Shown: piece by piece, positions 48,896 to 57,949 of the stretch | How positions within the stretch are numbered: the stretch's first letter is position 1 | How the letters are laid out: every line of letters starts with the position of its first letter | Source of the DNA: Pseudomarimonas salicorniae | Lineage (GTDB): Bacteria > Pseudomonadota > Gammaproteobacteria > Xanthomonadales > Xanthomonadaceae | Length of the DNA stretch: 64,000 nt | NCBI RefSeq assembly: GCF_023156535.1 | Contig: NZ_JALNMH010000003.1 | Location: 1 to 64,000, forward strand | Direction of reading: 5' to 3' | The notes under the pieces: model-generated | Seen by the model: the letters and a program-made list of their open reading frames with translations, nothing else | Database searches by the model: none | What the model was told of the DNA's origin: nothing | Program-made: the position numbers and the translations under genes

Positions 48896-49326
48896 TGAAT
48901 TTCCGTACCGGTCGCCTGGCCGACGAGCCGGAGATCAGCCTGACCTCGCTGATCGACGTGGTGTTCACCCTGATCATCTTCTTCGTGGTCACGACCACCT
49001 TCGACGAGCGCAGCTCGATCCAGATCGACCTGCCCAAGGCCAGCACCGAGGCCAGCGCCCAGGCGCCCCAGCCGCTGACCCTGGCAATCGATCCCCAGGG
49101 GCGCTACTACCTCGGTAACGAGGAGGTGCTCAAGCGCGATGCGGATTCGCTGCGCCAGGCCATCCAGCAGGTGGCCGGCGAGTCGCGTGAACAGCCGGTG
49201 GTGGTCCGCGCCGATGCGCGCACTCCGCACCAGGCCGTGATCACCGCGCTCGACGTGCTCGGTCAGCTCGGCTTCTCGCGCATCTCCATCGCCACAGTCG
49301 GCGCCGCGGACGAAGCCGGGCCGTGA
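48895..49326 (+). CDS. exbD: ExbD/TolR family protein
   Basis: 143 aa with one transmembrane helix at about 18-38 containing the essential Asp21 (SLIDVVFTLIIFFVVTTTF). The periplasmic part ends with VVVRADARTPHQAVITALDV, standard for ExbD. The stop overlaps the msbA GTG. In xanthomonads exbB-exbD precede msbA-lpxK, as here. Confidence 0.94.
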   Translation: MNFRTGRLADEPEISLTSLIDVVFTLIIFFVVTTTFDERSSIQIDLPKASTEASAQAPQPLTLAIDPQGRYYLGNEEVLKRDADSLRQAIQQVAGESREQPVVVRADARTPHQAVITALDVLGQLGFSRISIATVGAADEAGP

Positions 49327-51086
49327 GCACGGAGAAGAGCCACTCCGACGCCTGGGCCAGCTACCGGCGTCTGCTGGGCATCGCCCATCGCTACCGCGCC
49401 CTGATCGTGGTCGCCATGCTGGCCATGGTGGTCGAGGCAGCCAGCGGCGCTGCCTTCATGAGCCTCATGGAGCCGCTGGTCGACGAGGGCTTCGTGGAGA
49501 AGAACCCCGAGGCCAGCTGGTTCTATCCGCTGCTGATCGTCGGCCTGTTCGTGCTGCGCGGCATCGCCACCTACGTCACCGACTACGGCATGGCCCGGGC
49601 CGGGCGCAGCGTGGTGCGCGACTTGCGCATGTCGCTGATGGGCAAGTACCTGAAGCTGCCGACCGCGCGCTTCGACGCCGAGCCGGTGCCGGTCATGGTC
49701 TCGCGCCTGAACTACGACACCGAGCAGGTCGCCCAGGCCAGCAGCGAGGCGCTGAAGACGATCATCACCGACACCCTGCTGATCGTCTTCCTGCTGGCGG
49801 TGATGTTCAGCAAGAGTCCGGTGGTTACCGTGACCATGCTGGTGGTGGCGCCGCTGATCGCCGGCATCGTGGCCACGGTCGGCAAGCGCTATCGCCGGCT
49901 CAACACCCGAATCCAGGAGAACGTCGGCCAGCTCGCCCACCGCGCCGAGCAGATCCTGCAGGCGCAGCAGGAGGTCAAGGTCTACGGTGCGCAGGAACAC
50001 GAGCTGGGCCGCTACCGCAGCTTGGCCGACCGCCTGCTCGGCCTGAACACCAAGGTTGAATCGACACGGGCCATCTCCTCCTCGACGGTGCAGCTGCTCG
50101 GCGCGACGGCGCTGGCGGTGATCATCTTCGTCGCCGGCATCGAGGCCGCGGCCGGTCGCTTGACGCCGGGTCAGTTCGTCGCCCTGATGACCTCGATGAT
50201 GGCCCTGCTGCCCTCCCTCAAGCGCATCACCACGGTGCAGAGTCAGCTCTCCCGGGGCATCGCCGCGGCGCAGAAGATCTTCGCCGTGCTCGACGCCGAC
50301 GAGGAGGACGACTCCGGCCGCCAGCCGCTCGGACGCGCCCGCGGCGAGATCGAGTTCCGCCGGGTCAGCGTGCGCTACGCGGAAGAAGGCCCGTCGGCGC
50401 TGCAGGACATCAGCTTCAGCGCGCGGCCGGGCACGGTCACCGCCATCGTCGGTCGCTCCGGCTCGGGCAAGACCACCCTGGTCCGCCTGCTGCCGCGCTT
50501 CTACACGCCCTCCAGCGGCGAGGTGCTGCTGGACGGCCAGCCCTTGTCGGCCTATCCGCTGGCTGACCTGCGCCGGCAGATCGCCCTGGTCGGGCAGCAG
50601 GTGGTGCTGTTCGATGACAGCGTGGCGGCCAATATCGCCATGGGCCGCGATGAGTTCGATGCCGAGGCCGTGCGTCGCGCGGCGCAGATCGCCAACGCCG
50701 CCGAGTTCATCGACAAGCTGCCCGAGGGCCTCGACTCGGAGATCGGCGACAAGGGTGGCCGGCTGTCCGGCGGCCAGCGTCAGCGCCTGGCCATCGCCCG
50801 AGCGGTCTTCAAGGACGCGCCGATCCTGATCCTCGACGAGGCCACCGCGGCGCTGGACAGCGCCTCGGAGCAGCTGGTTCAGGCGGCGCTGGAGAAGCTC
50901 ATTCCCGATCGCACCACCTTCGTCATCGCCCATCGCCTGTCCACCGTCGAGCACGCCGACCAGGTTCTGGTGCTGGACCAGGGTCGGTTGGTGGAGCAGG
51001 GCAGCCATGCCGAACTGCTGGCCCGCGGCGGACTCTACGCCGCCCTGCACCGCATGCAGTTCCGCGAACCGGGCGCGGCGGCCTGA
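49323..51086 (+). CDS. msbA: Lipid A ABC flippase MsbA
   Basis: 587 aa half-transporter, GTG start overlapping exbD. Six transmembrane helices over about 25-310, then the nucleotide-binding domain with Walker A GRSGSGKT (377-384), Q-loop ALVGQQVVLFDDSVAANIAM, signature LSGGQRQRLAIARA and Walker B ILILDEATAALD. It flips lipid A-core across the inner membrane. lpxK and kdsB follow, so the whole stretch serves LPS synthesis. Confidence 0.96.
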   Translation: MSTEKSHSDAWASYRRLLGIAHRYRALIVVAMLAMVVEAASGAAFMSLMEPLVDEGFVEKNPEASWFYPLLIVGLFVLRGIATYVTDYGMARAGRSVVRDLRMSLMGKYLKLPTARFDAEPVPVMVSRLNYDTEQVAQASSEALKTIITDTLLIVFLLAVMFSKSPVVTVTMLVVAPLIAGIVATVGKRYRRLNTRIQENVGQLAHRAEQILQAQQEVKVYGAQEHELGRYRSLADRLLGLNTKVESTRAISSSTVQLLGATALAVIIFVAGIEAAAGRLTPGQFVALMTSMMALLPSLKRITTVQSQLSRGIAAAQKIFAVLDADEEDDSGRQPLGRARGEIEFRRVSVRYAEEGPSALQDISFSARPGTVTAIVGRSGSGKTTLVRLLPRFYTPSSGEVLLDGQPLSAYPLADLRRQIALVGQQVVLFDDSVAANIAMGRDEFDAEAVRRAAQIANAAEFIDKLPEGLDSEIGDKGGRLSGGQRQRLAIARAVFKDAPILILDEATAALDSASEQLVQAALEKLIPDRTTFVIAHRLSTVEHADQVLVLDQGRLVEQGSHAELLARGGLYAALHRMQFREPGAAA

Positions 51087-51100
51087 GCGCCGCCTAGCGC

Positions 51101-52102
51101 ATGGCCCGGCTGCCCCCCTGGCTTGAGGCGCGCTGGTATGGCGGCCGCCGACCCGGTCTCGGCCTTGGCCTGCTGGAGGTGTTGTACTCCACGCTCACCG
51201 CAGCCCGCCGAGGGCTCTACCGACTTGGCTGGTGGCGCAGCGCGCGTCTTCCGGTGCCGGTGCTGGTGGTGGGCAACCTGACCGTCGGCGGCAGCGGCAA
51301 GACACCGCTGGTGATCGCTCTCTGCGCAGCGCTGCAGGAGCGCGGCTGGCGGCCCGGGGTGGTCTCGCGTGGCTACGGCCGCAAGCAGGCGGGCACGCTC
51401 AGGGTATCGGTCGACAGCACGGCCGAAACCGTCGGCGACGAGCCCTTGCTGATCGCCCAGCGCAGCGGCTGCCCCGTCGCCGTGTCGGCCCGCCGCGCCG
51501 AGGCCGGGCGCCTGCTGCTCGCCGGCGGGGAGGTCGACCTGCTGATCGCCGACGACGGCCTGCAGCACTACGCGCTGGAACGCGATGTCGAGGTGCTGGT
51601 GATCGATGGCGAGCGCCGCTTCGGCAATGGCCGGCTGCTCCCGGCCGGACCGCTGCGCGAGCCGCCCTGGCGGGCCGCACGATGCACCGCGAGGGTGGTC
51701 AACGGCGGTCTGGCGGGCGACAACGAGGTGCCGATGCGGCTTGAGCTTGGCGAGGCCAGGCCGCTGGCCGGCGGTGAGCTGCTGCCTCTGGACGCGCTGC
51801 GCGGCAGGTCGGTGCAGGCGGTGGCCGGCATCGGCCATCCGCCGCGCTTCTTCCGCGCGCTCCGCGAGGCCGGGCTCGAGGTCGAGGCGCATGCCTTCGA
51901 CGACCATCACGCCTTCAGCGAATCCGATTTCGCCTTCGACGACGGTCGGCCGCTGCTGATGACCGAGAAGGATGCTGCCAAGTGCCGCGGATTCGCCCGC
52001 CCGCACTGGTATTCGGTCGGGGCGACCGCGAACCTGCCCGCTGACTTCTTCGATACCCTGAACGCCCTATTGCTGCAGGCCAAGGAGCGCCTTGATGGCT
52101 GA
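51101..52102 (+). CDS. lpxK: Tetraacyldisaccharide 4'-kinase LpxK
   Basis: 333 aa. Phosphorylates the lipid A disaccharide at the 4' position. The N-terminal membrane-associated helix, the P-loop in [13 protein letters not shown] (about residues 58-70), [10 protein letters not shown] and the [20 protein letters not shown] block are all conserved. The end overlaps kdsB by 8 bp. Confidence 0.96.
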   Translation: MARLPPWLEARWYGGRRPGLGLGLLEVLYSTLTAARRGLYRLGWWRSARLPVPVLVVGNLTVGGSGKTPLVIALCAALQERGWRPGVVSRGYGRKQAGTLRVSVDSTAETVGDEPLLIAQRSGCPVAVSARRAEAGRLLLAGGEVDLLIADDGLQHYALERDVEVLVIDGERRFGNGRLLPAGPLREPPWRAARCTARVVNGGLAGDNEVPMRLELGEARPLAGGELLPLDALRGRSVQAVAGIGHPPRFFRALREAGLEVEAHAFDDHHAFSESDFAFDDGRPLLMTEKDAAKCRGFARPHWYSVGATANLPADFFDTLNALLLQAKERLDG

Positions 52103-52868
52103 ACCGCTGGAATTCGTGGTGGTGATTCCCGCGCGCTATGCGTCGACCCGTCTGCCGGGCAAGCCGCTGGCCGGAATCGCCGGGCGGCCGATGATCGCCC
52201 ACGTGGTTGACAGGGCCCGGGAGTCCGGCGCGATGGAGGTGGTGGTCGCCACGGACGACGAGCGCGTACGAAATGCCGTGGCACCGCTCGGGATCGAGGT
52301 GGCGATGACCTCGCCGGCGCATGCCTCGGGCACCGACCGGCTGGCCGAGGTCGCCGCCCAGCGTGGCTGGGCCGACTCGCGGATCCTGGTCAACCTGCAG
52401 GGTGACGAGCCGCAGGCCCCGCCCGCCGCCATCCGCGCCTGCGCCGAGGCCCTGGCCCGCACCGATGCGCCGATCGCCACCCTGGCCGTGCCCATCGTCG
52501 ATGCCGCCCAGCTGTTTGATCCGAACTGCGTGAAGCTAGTGCGGGACGCCGCGGGGAACGCACTGTATTTCTCGCGTGCACCCATCCCATGGGCCCGCGA
52601 TGCCTTTGTCCATGACCGCTTGGGCCTACCACAGAGCGGCCGCTGGTGGCGCCATGTCGGCCTCTACGGCTATCGCTGCGGCGCACTGGCCGAGTTCACC
52701 CGCCTGCCCCCCGGCATGCTGGAGCAGGTCGAGAGCCTCGAGCAGCTGCGCGCGCTGGAGGCCGGCTGGCGTATCGCCGTCGCCACCAGCCCGGTCGGCA
52801 TTCCCGCCGGCGTCGACACGCCCGAGGATCTCGAGCGGGTGCGCGCCGAGATGGAGGGCAGGGCATGA
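52095..52868 (+). CDS. kdsB: 3-deoxy-manno-octulosonate cytidylyltransferase KdsB
   Basis: 257 aa from the ATG at 52095 (AAGGAG 7 bp upstream; TTG 52092 is rejected). Activates Kdo as CMP-Kdo for inner-core LPS. Signature [17 protein letters not shown], then [20 protein letters not shown] and [14 protein letters not shown]. It overlaps lpxK at its start and the phosphatase gene (ATGA) at its end. Confidence 0.97.
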   Translation: MAEPLEFVVVIPARYASTRLPGKPLAGIAGRPMIAHVVDRARESGAMEVVVATDDERVRNAVAPLGIEVAMTSPAHASGTDRLAEVAAQRGWADSRILVNLQGDEPQAPPAAIRACAEALARTDAPIATLAVPIVDAAQLFDPNCVKLVRDAAGNALYFSRAPIPWARDAFVHDRLGLPQSGRWWRHVGLYGYRCGALAEFTRLPPGMLEQVESLEQLRALEAGWRIAVATSPVGIPAGVDTPEDLERVRAEMEGRA

Positions 52869-53335
52869 GCGCGCGCCCGCCATCCCTGCTTCTGGTCTGC
52901 ATGGGCAACATCTGCCGCTCGCCGCTGGCCGAGGGCATCTTCCGCCACCGCGCCGCCGAGACGGGCCTCGAGCTGGAGCTCGACTCCGCCGGCACCCATG
53001 CCTACCACATCGGCCATCCGCCCGACGCCCGCGCCCGACGTGTCGCCCGCGAGCGCGGCCTGTCGATCGACACGCTCAGCGCGCGGCAGGTTGTCGCCGC
53101 CGACTTCCAGCGCTTCGACCATATCCTGGTCGCCGACCGCATGAACCTCGACGAACTGAACAGGCGGTTTCCCCGGCATGCCGACAGGGCGCAGCTGCTG
53201 CTGGCCTTCTGCGGCATCTCGCCGGAGACCGAGGTGCCCGACCCGTACTACGGCGAGTACGCCGACTTCGAGTCGGTGTTCGAACTGCTTGACCGCGCCG
53301 CACGCGGCGCGTTGACGCGGCTGAGGAAGGGGTAG
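52865..53335 (+). CDS. Low-molecular-weight protein-tyrosine phosphatase
   Basis: 156 aa. The catalytic P-loop VCMGNICRS has Cys12 and Arg18, and the general acid lies in PDPYYGEY. Such enzymes in Gram-negatives regulate polysaccharide export kinases or other targets; the placement at the end of the LPS run suggests an envelope role. No partner tyrosine kinase is seen in the window. Confidence 0.93.
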   Translation: MSARPPSLLLVCMGNICRSPLAEGIFRHRAAETGLELELDSAGTHAYHIGHPPDARARRVARERGLSIDTLSARQVVAADFQRFDHILVADRMNLDELNRRFPRHADRAQLLLAFCGISPETEVPDPYYGEYADFESVFELLDRAARGALTRLRKG

Positions 53336-53487
53336 GGCAGCGGAACGGGGCGGGGTAGAGGTTTCCAGGCGGACCTGCTGCGTTCCGGCCCAGGCGGGTC
53401 AAGGTGTCCGAAGGTGCCAGCGGCCCTTTTGATTTCCAGGCTGCCCGAGGCCGCGGTGCGCCGCGAACGCGCTGCCAACCCCGAAGC

Positions 53488-54211
53488 CGTTCGTGCTGAC
53501 GTATCGAAGCACGCACGGCTCCGCAGTGTTGGAGGTTCGCCCTTCGATACCTCAGGGCGAACGGGTGCCATTCGGGCGCTCATAGGGTGCGGCTGGCCGC
53601 ACCGGGCGTACCGTCCGAGTGCCCGTATCGGTGCGCCAAGGCCCACCCTATGGGGCTTCGCCGAGATGTCGCGTTGGCAAGGCGTTTGTTCGATCCGACG
53701 GGTCCACATCCCCGACATAGGCAGCGCAAGGCGGCGAAAAGGTCTGCCGCCGGTTCGAGTCCCAACGCGAGCGAGCCGTCATTGCGCCTCCGGCATCCGG
53801 CACGTCCCAACGCCGCTCGTGCTGAGGTATCGAAGCACGAACGGCTCTGCAGGGATGAGGCTTCGCCATTCGATACCTCAGGGCGAACGGGTGCCATTCG
53901 GGCGCTCATAGGGTGCGGCTGGCCGCACCGGGCGTATCGTCCGAACGCCCGTGTCGGTGCGCCGAGGCACACCCTATGGGGATTCGCCGAGATGTCGCGT
54001 TGGCAAGGCGTTTGTTCGATCCGACGGGTCCACATCCCCGACATAGGCAGCGCGAGGCGGCGAAAAGGTCTGCAGCTGGTTCGAGTTCCAACGCGAGCGA
54101 GCCGTCATTGCGCCTCCGGCATCCGGCACGTCCCAACGCCGTTCGTGCTGAGGTATCGAAGCACGGCTCCGCAGTGTTGGAGGTTCGCCCTTCGACACCT
54201 CAGGGCGAACG
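53488..54211 (-). repeat. Reverse-oriented B-A-B-A-B array with 326-bp period
   Basis: Occupies most of the 945-bp gap 53336-54280. B copies at about 53488-53564, 53814-53890 and 54140-54211; A copies at 53581-53652 and 53907-53978, all in the reverse orientation compared with 11366. The whole 326-bp unit, including about 160 bp of unique text (GAGATGTCGCGTTGGCAAGG, then CGTTTGTTCGATCCGACGGG), is tandemly duplicated and nearly identical. Open frames inside are repeat translations. Confidence 0.9.
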
Positions 54212-54280
54212 GGTGTTCTGTCCGCGACGACATCCCCGAGAGGTCTCGCGGTCGTCGCGACCGTTCCTGCGCAAACGAAC

Positions 54281-56296
54281 TCAGTGAATGGATTTGGCGA
54301 ACGGCCGGATGCCAAGGCTGCGGAACAAAGCGTCCGGGCGGTAGGCGCGGTCGCCGCGGACGACCAGCACGCCGCGGCGCAGGTCGGAGATGTCCTGCAG
54401 CGGGTCGCCCTCGACCACCAGCAAGTCGGCGGCCTGGCCCGGGGCGATGCGGCCGACCGGGACGCCGGTGTTGGCGATGTCCGCGGCCGAAGCGGTCGCC
54501 AGGCGGATCACCTCGGCGTTGGGGATGCCGGCCTGTGCATACAGCTCCAGCTCGCGGTGCAGGGTGAAGCCGACGATGCTGTCGGTGCCCGGGACCATGC
54601 GCACGCCGGCCTCGTGCAGGCGGCGGATCATGCCGAGCAGGGCATCGGCCGAGGCCGCGTAGCGCGCGGCGTTACTCTCGGTGATGTCGAGGCGACCGGA
54701 CCGCGCCGAGCGCTGGACCTCGGGTGGAAGGTGGTCGATGACGCTGGCCAGCAGGGGCGAGACCTGGCCTGGCCGGTGGCGGAACATGTCGTCGAAGATG
54801 CTGACCGTCGGGTCGACGACCACGTCCTCCTTCTTCAGCAGGGCGATGAATTCGCGCACCGCCGGGCCGTCGAGGTCCAGACCGGCGGCTTCCTCGGCAA
54901 CCTTGAGGAAGCGCTGCGGCGTGCGGCTGTCGGTGTTCTCGTCGGAGACGAAGTTGAGGAACAGCATGTTCAGGTGCTGGATCTCGTCGAAGCCCTGGCG
55001 CACGGCTTGCTCGGCACTCATGAAGGCGGGCACGTGGCCGGACAGGCGCATGCCGTGGCCGTGCAGGCGCCGGGCCATCGGCGCCACCCAGTCCGGCGGT
55101 ACCGAGGAGTAGATCTTGACCTGCGGGTAGCCCTGGCCAGCGTAGCGGTCGATGGCTGCCAGCGCCTCGTCCAGGCTGTCGACCGGCGTACCGGTGGGTG
55201 CGGTGTAGGGGCTCTTCTTGTCGATGAAGCCGGCGCGCTGCAGGCGCGGGCCGATCAGCTCGCCGCTGGCGAAGCTGGCCTGCAGCCGCACGACCTGGTC
55301 GTGGTCGTTGGCGAGGTCACGCGCGCCGGTGACGCCATGTGCGATGTGCAGCAGGCCGTCGGCGGCGGAGACGTGCACGTGCATGTCCCATAGCCCGGGC
55401 AGCACCACGCGGCCGCCCGCATCGATGCGCTCGTGGCCCTCGCAGCCGATCTCGTCGGCGCTGCCGATGGCGGCGATACGGCCATCCTCGATTCGCAGGG
55501 TGGACGCCGGCTGCAGCGCGCCGCGATCGACGTCCAGCCAGCGCGCGTTGACCAGGCACCAGGTCCCGGGCAGGCGACGGGTCAGGGCGACCGCGCGCTT
55601 GCGCAGAAGCGATTCTTCAGCTTCCTCCTGGATCGCCCGCACGCGCTCGAACAGCTCGCTCCGGCCCTCGGGCAGCAGGCCCATCCAGCCAAAGCTCAGC
55701 GCGAACAGGGACTTTTTCGCATCCAGCCAGATGAAATTGGGGGTGAAGTCCAGCCCGTGAATGGCGTACAGGGTGGCTTCCAGCGTGTCGCCGCCCGCTT
55801 CGAAGCGCTCAGTGCGCAGCGTCTCGATGCTGGCTTCGCCGGCGGGCAGCAGGGGCAGGCGTCCGCCCTCGCTGGCGAGCAGGGCCCGGGCCATCACGGC
55901 CAGCTGCTGCGGCGTCGACTCGGCCGCGGCGTAGAACACTGGCCCGTCCACCGCGCGCTTGCCCTGGTCCTGGGTGGTCGTCCAGCGCGCCTGGCCGTCC
56001 TCGATGGCAAAGCGCTCATCGACCTTTGCGCCCAAGTAGCTCTTGCCCTCGACCCGGATCGACTCGGGCAGGCCCTTCGTGCCGAGGCGCAGGGTCTCGC
56101 TGAGCTTGGGTCCGCGGCCGCGGTCGTTGAACTCGAATTCGCTGTGCAACTGCCCGTCCGGCTCGATGCGCGTGACCAGCGAGCCGCTGCGCTCACCCTG
56201 CGTCAGCCAGTCGTAGCGCCAGGTCGCGGAGTCGGCTGGGGCGTCCGCCTGCGCGGCAGGAACGATCAGCAGCAGGGCTAGCAGGCGCAGGGGCAT
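54281..56296 (-). CDS. Exported amidohydrolase with N-terminal DUF3108-like domain
   Basis: 671 aa from the ATG at 56296. Signal peptide MPLRLLALLLIVPAAQADA. Residues ~25-235 form a DUF3108-like lipocalin-type domain (YDWLTQGERSGSLVTRIEPD, FEFNDRGRGPKLSETLRLG). The amidohydrolase domain follows, with the metal pair HxH in WDMHVHVS (about 303-307), QVKIYSS, LSGHVPAFM, IQHLNMLF and MVPGTDSIVGF. Family members hydrolyse amide or ester bonds of small molecules; the substrate is not evident. The reading frame continues upstream of the ATG but without family support. Confidence 0.87.
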   Translation of the reverse strand: MPLRLLALLLIVPAAQADAPADSATWRYDWLTQGERSGSLVTRIEPDGQLHSEFEFNDRGRGPKLSETLRLGTKGLPESIRVEGKSYLGAKVDERFAIEDGQARWTTTQDQGKRAVDGPVFYAAAESTPQQLAVMARALLASEGGRLPLLPAGEASIETLRTERFEAGGDTLEATLYAIHGLDFTPNFIWLDAKKSLFALSFGWMGLLPEGRSELFERVRAIQEEAEESLLRKRAVALTRRLPGTWCLVNARWLDVDRGALQPASTLRIEDGRIAAIGSADEIGCEGHERIDAGGRVVLPGLWDMHVHVSAADGLLHIAHGVTGARDLANDHDQVVRLQASFASGELIGPRLQRAGFIDKKSPYTAPTGTPVDSLDEALAAIDRYAGQGYPQVKIYSSVPPDWVAPMARRLHGHGMRLSGHVPAFMSAEQAVRQGFDEIQHLNMLFLNFVSDENTDSRTPQRFLKVAEEAAGLDLDGPAVREFIALLKKEDVVVDPTVSIFDDMFRHRPGQVSPLLASVIDHLPPEVQRSARSGRLDITESNAARYAASADALLGMIRRLHEAGVRMVPGTDSIVGFTLHRELELYAQAGIPNAEVIRLATASAADIANTGVPVGRIAPGQAADLLVVEGDPLQDISDLRRGVLVVRGDRAYRPDALFRSLGIRPFAKSIH

Positions 56297-56524
56297 GGCA
56301 ATCCTTACCTCAAGGAGCGTGGCGAGGGCTGGCAGTCTGTCATGGCCCGGGGGCGCCGGGCGCTGCGCTCGTCGAGACCCTCGCTCGTCTCGTCCCGTTG
56401 CCGTGTGACCGCGCCAACGGCCCGACGGTCGGTCCCGCCGGAGTCCGCGACCCCGGCAAAGCCGGCATAATGCGACGGTCAAACGGGGAGGGAAGCAGCG
56501 CGTGGGCAGAACGGGGCAGGCAGC

Positions 56525-57949
56525 ATGAGCGTACCGGCGCAGGCGCCAGAGTTTCCGGCCAGCCTCGAATGGATCAACTGCGATCCCCTGCGGATGAGCG
56601 AGCAGCGCGGCCGCGCCGTGGCCCTGGTCTTCTGGAGCGCCTCCTCGGCCTATTGCCACAACCTGCTGGATGACCTCGGGGGTATCGCCACCCGGCATGC
56701 CGACGGGCTCACCGTGGTCGCCGTGCACACGCCCAAGTTCGAGGCCGAGCGCGACCAGCGCATCGCCCTGAAGGCGCTCAATCGGCTGGGCTGCCGGCTG
56801 CCGGCCGCGCACGACAAGCTGTTCCTGCTCTGGCAGCACTTCGAGGTCAAGGCCTGGCCGACGGTCATCCTGATCGACGCCAGCGGGGCTGTGCAGCACC
56901 GATTCGTCGGAGACCATCAGCGTGGCGCCATCGACCTCGCTGTCCAGGGCCTGCTGGACAGCGCCGGTCCGCAGCAGCGCGTGTTCGGTGCCCAGGTCCA
57001 GGCCTACAAGCCGGAGCCGCGCATGCCGCTGGCCTTTCCGGCAGGCCTCGCCGTAGGGCCCAGCCACCTCTACGTGGCCGATACCGCCCACCACCGTATC
57101 CTCGAGTGCAGCCACGAGGGGCGCATCCTGCGCACCTTCGGTTCGGGCACGCCGGGTTACGTCGACGGGCACCCCTCGGAGTGCAGCTTCAACGGCCCCC
57201 GCGGCCTGCACCTGACCCGCGACGCGCTGTTCGTCGCCGACACCGGCAACCACACCCTGCGCCGCATCGCCCTGCTCAACGGCGAATCCGACACCATCGC
57301 CGGGACAGGCCAGCGGCGCCAGACCGGCGAAGGGCAGGGCAGCTCACCCAGCACCACTGCGCTGGACACGCCCTGGGCGGTCACCGGCTCCAACGACAAG
57401 CTCTATTTCACCCAGGCTGCCGCCCAGCAGGTCTGGGAGTACGACCAGGTCAGCCGAAGCCTGCGCTGCCTCGTCGGCACCGGCCAGATCGGCTTCGGCG
57501 ATGGCGTCGGCGACCGCGCCATGCTCGCCCAGCCGGCTGGCCTCGCGCTGGTTCAGCAGTCGCTCTACGTCGCCGACAGCGCTGCTTCGGCGATCCGCAG
57601 CGTGCACGTCTCCGGCGGCCAGATCCACAGCCTGATCGGGCACGGACTGTTCGAGTTCGGCCGCCAGGATGGCCCGCGGCAGTCGGCCCTGCTGCAGTAC
57701 CCGCTGGACGTGGCGATGGACCCCAAGTCGCCGCAGCTGTGGATCGCAGACACCTACAACAGCCAGATCCGCTACCTGCGTCTTGGCGGCGGAGACCTAC
57801 GCAGCCTGCAGCTCGACTACGTGCTGCACGAGCCCTCGGCCATCGCCGCCGGCTCCGGTGCGTTGTGGGTGGCCAACAGCAACTCGCATGAGGTCGTGCG
57901 GATCGACATGGAATCGCGCCAGGTGCAGCGTCTGCCGATCGGGGAATGA
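56525..57949 (+). CDS. Thioredoxin-like/NHL-repeat protein (NHLRC2-like)
   Basis: 474 aa. An N-terminal thioredoxin fold (about 15-150; VALVFWSASSAYCHNLLDDL, then FEVKAWPTVILIDASG) is joined to a six-bladed NHL propeller (about 165-474) with repeats such as GLAVGPSHLYVADTAHHRIL and GLHLTRDALFVADTGNHTLR. At the redox centre the usual C-x-x-C reads Ser41-Ala-Tyr-Cys44, so only one cysteine remains. No signal peptide, so cytoplasmic. It overlaps uvrC by 4 bp. Function unknown; relatives are linked to redox stress. Confidence 0.88.
   Translation: MSVPAQAPEFPASLEWINCDPLRMSEQRGRAVALVFWSASSAYCHNLLDDLGGIATRHADGLTVVAVHTPKFEAERDQRIALKALNRLGCRLPAAHDKLFLLWQHFEVKAWPTVILIDASGAVQHRFVGDHQRGAIDLAVQGLLDSAGPQQRVFGAQVQAYKPEPRMPLAFPAGLAVGPSHLYVADTAHHRILECSHEGRILRTFGSGTPGYVDGHPSECSFNGPRGLHLTRDALFVADTGNHTLRRIALLNGESDTIAGTGQRRQTGEGQGSSPSTTALDTPWAVTGSNDKLYFTQAAAQQVWEYDQVSRSLRCLVGTGQIGFGDGVGDRAMLAQPAGLALVQQSLYVADSAASAIRSVHVSGGQIHSLIGHGLFEFGRQDGPRQSALLQYPLDVAMDPKSPQLWIADTYNSQIRYLRLGGGDLRSLQLDYVLHEPSAIAAGSGALWVANSNSHEVVRIDMESRQVQRLPIGE

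Noticed and set aside
53580-54567. Long frames through 53414-54567 that look like genes
   Set aside because: They translate A and B repeats (fragments like EVSKHERL and RYRSTNG) and share no family.
56297-57253. Upstream extension of the amidohydrolase frame
   Set aside because: It is antisense to the NHL gene, and a signal peptide begins exactly at the ATG at 56296.
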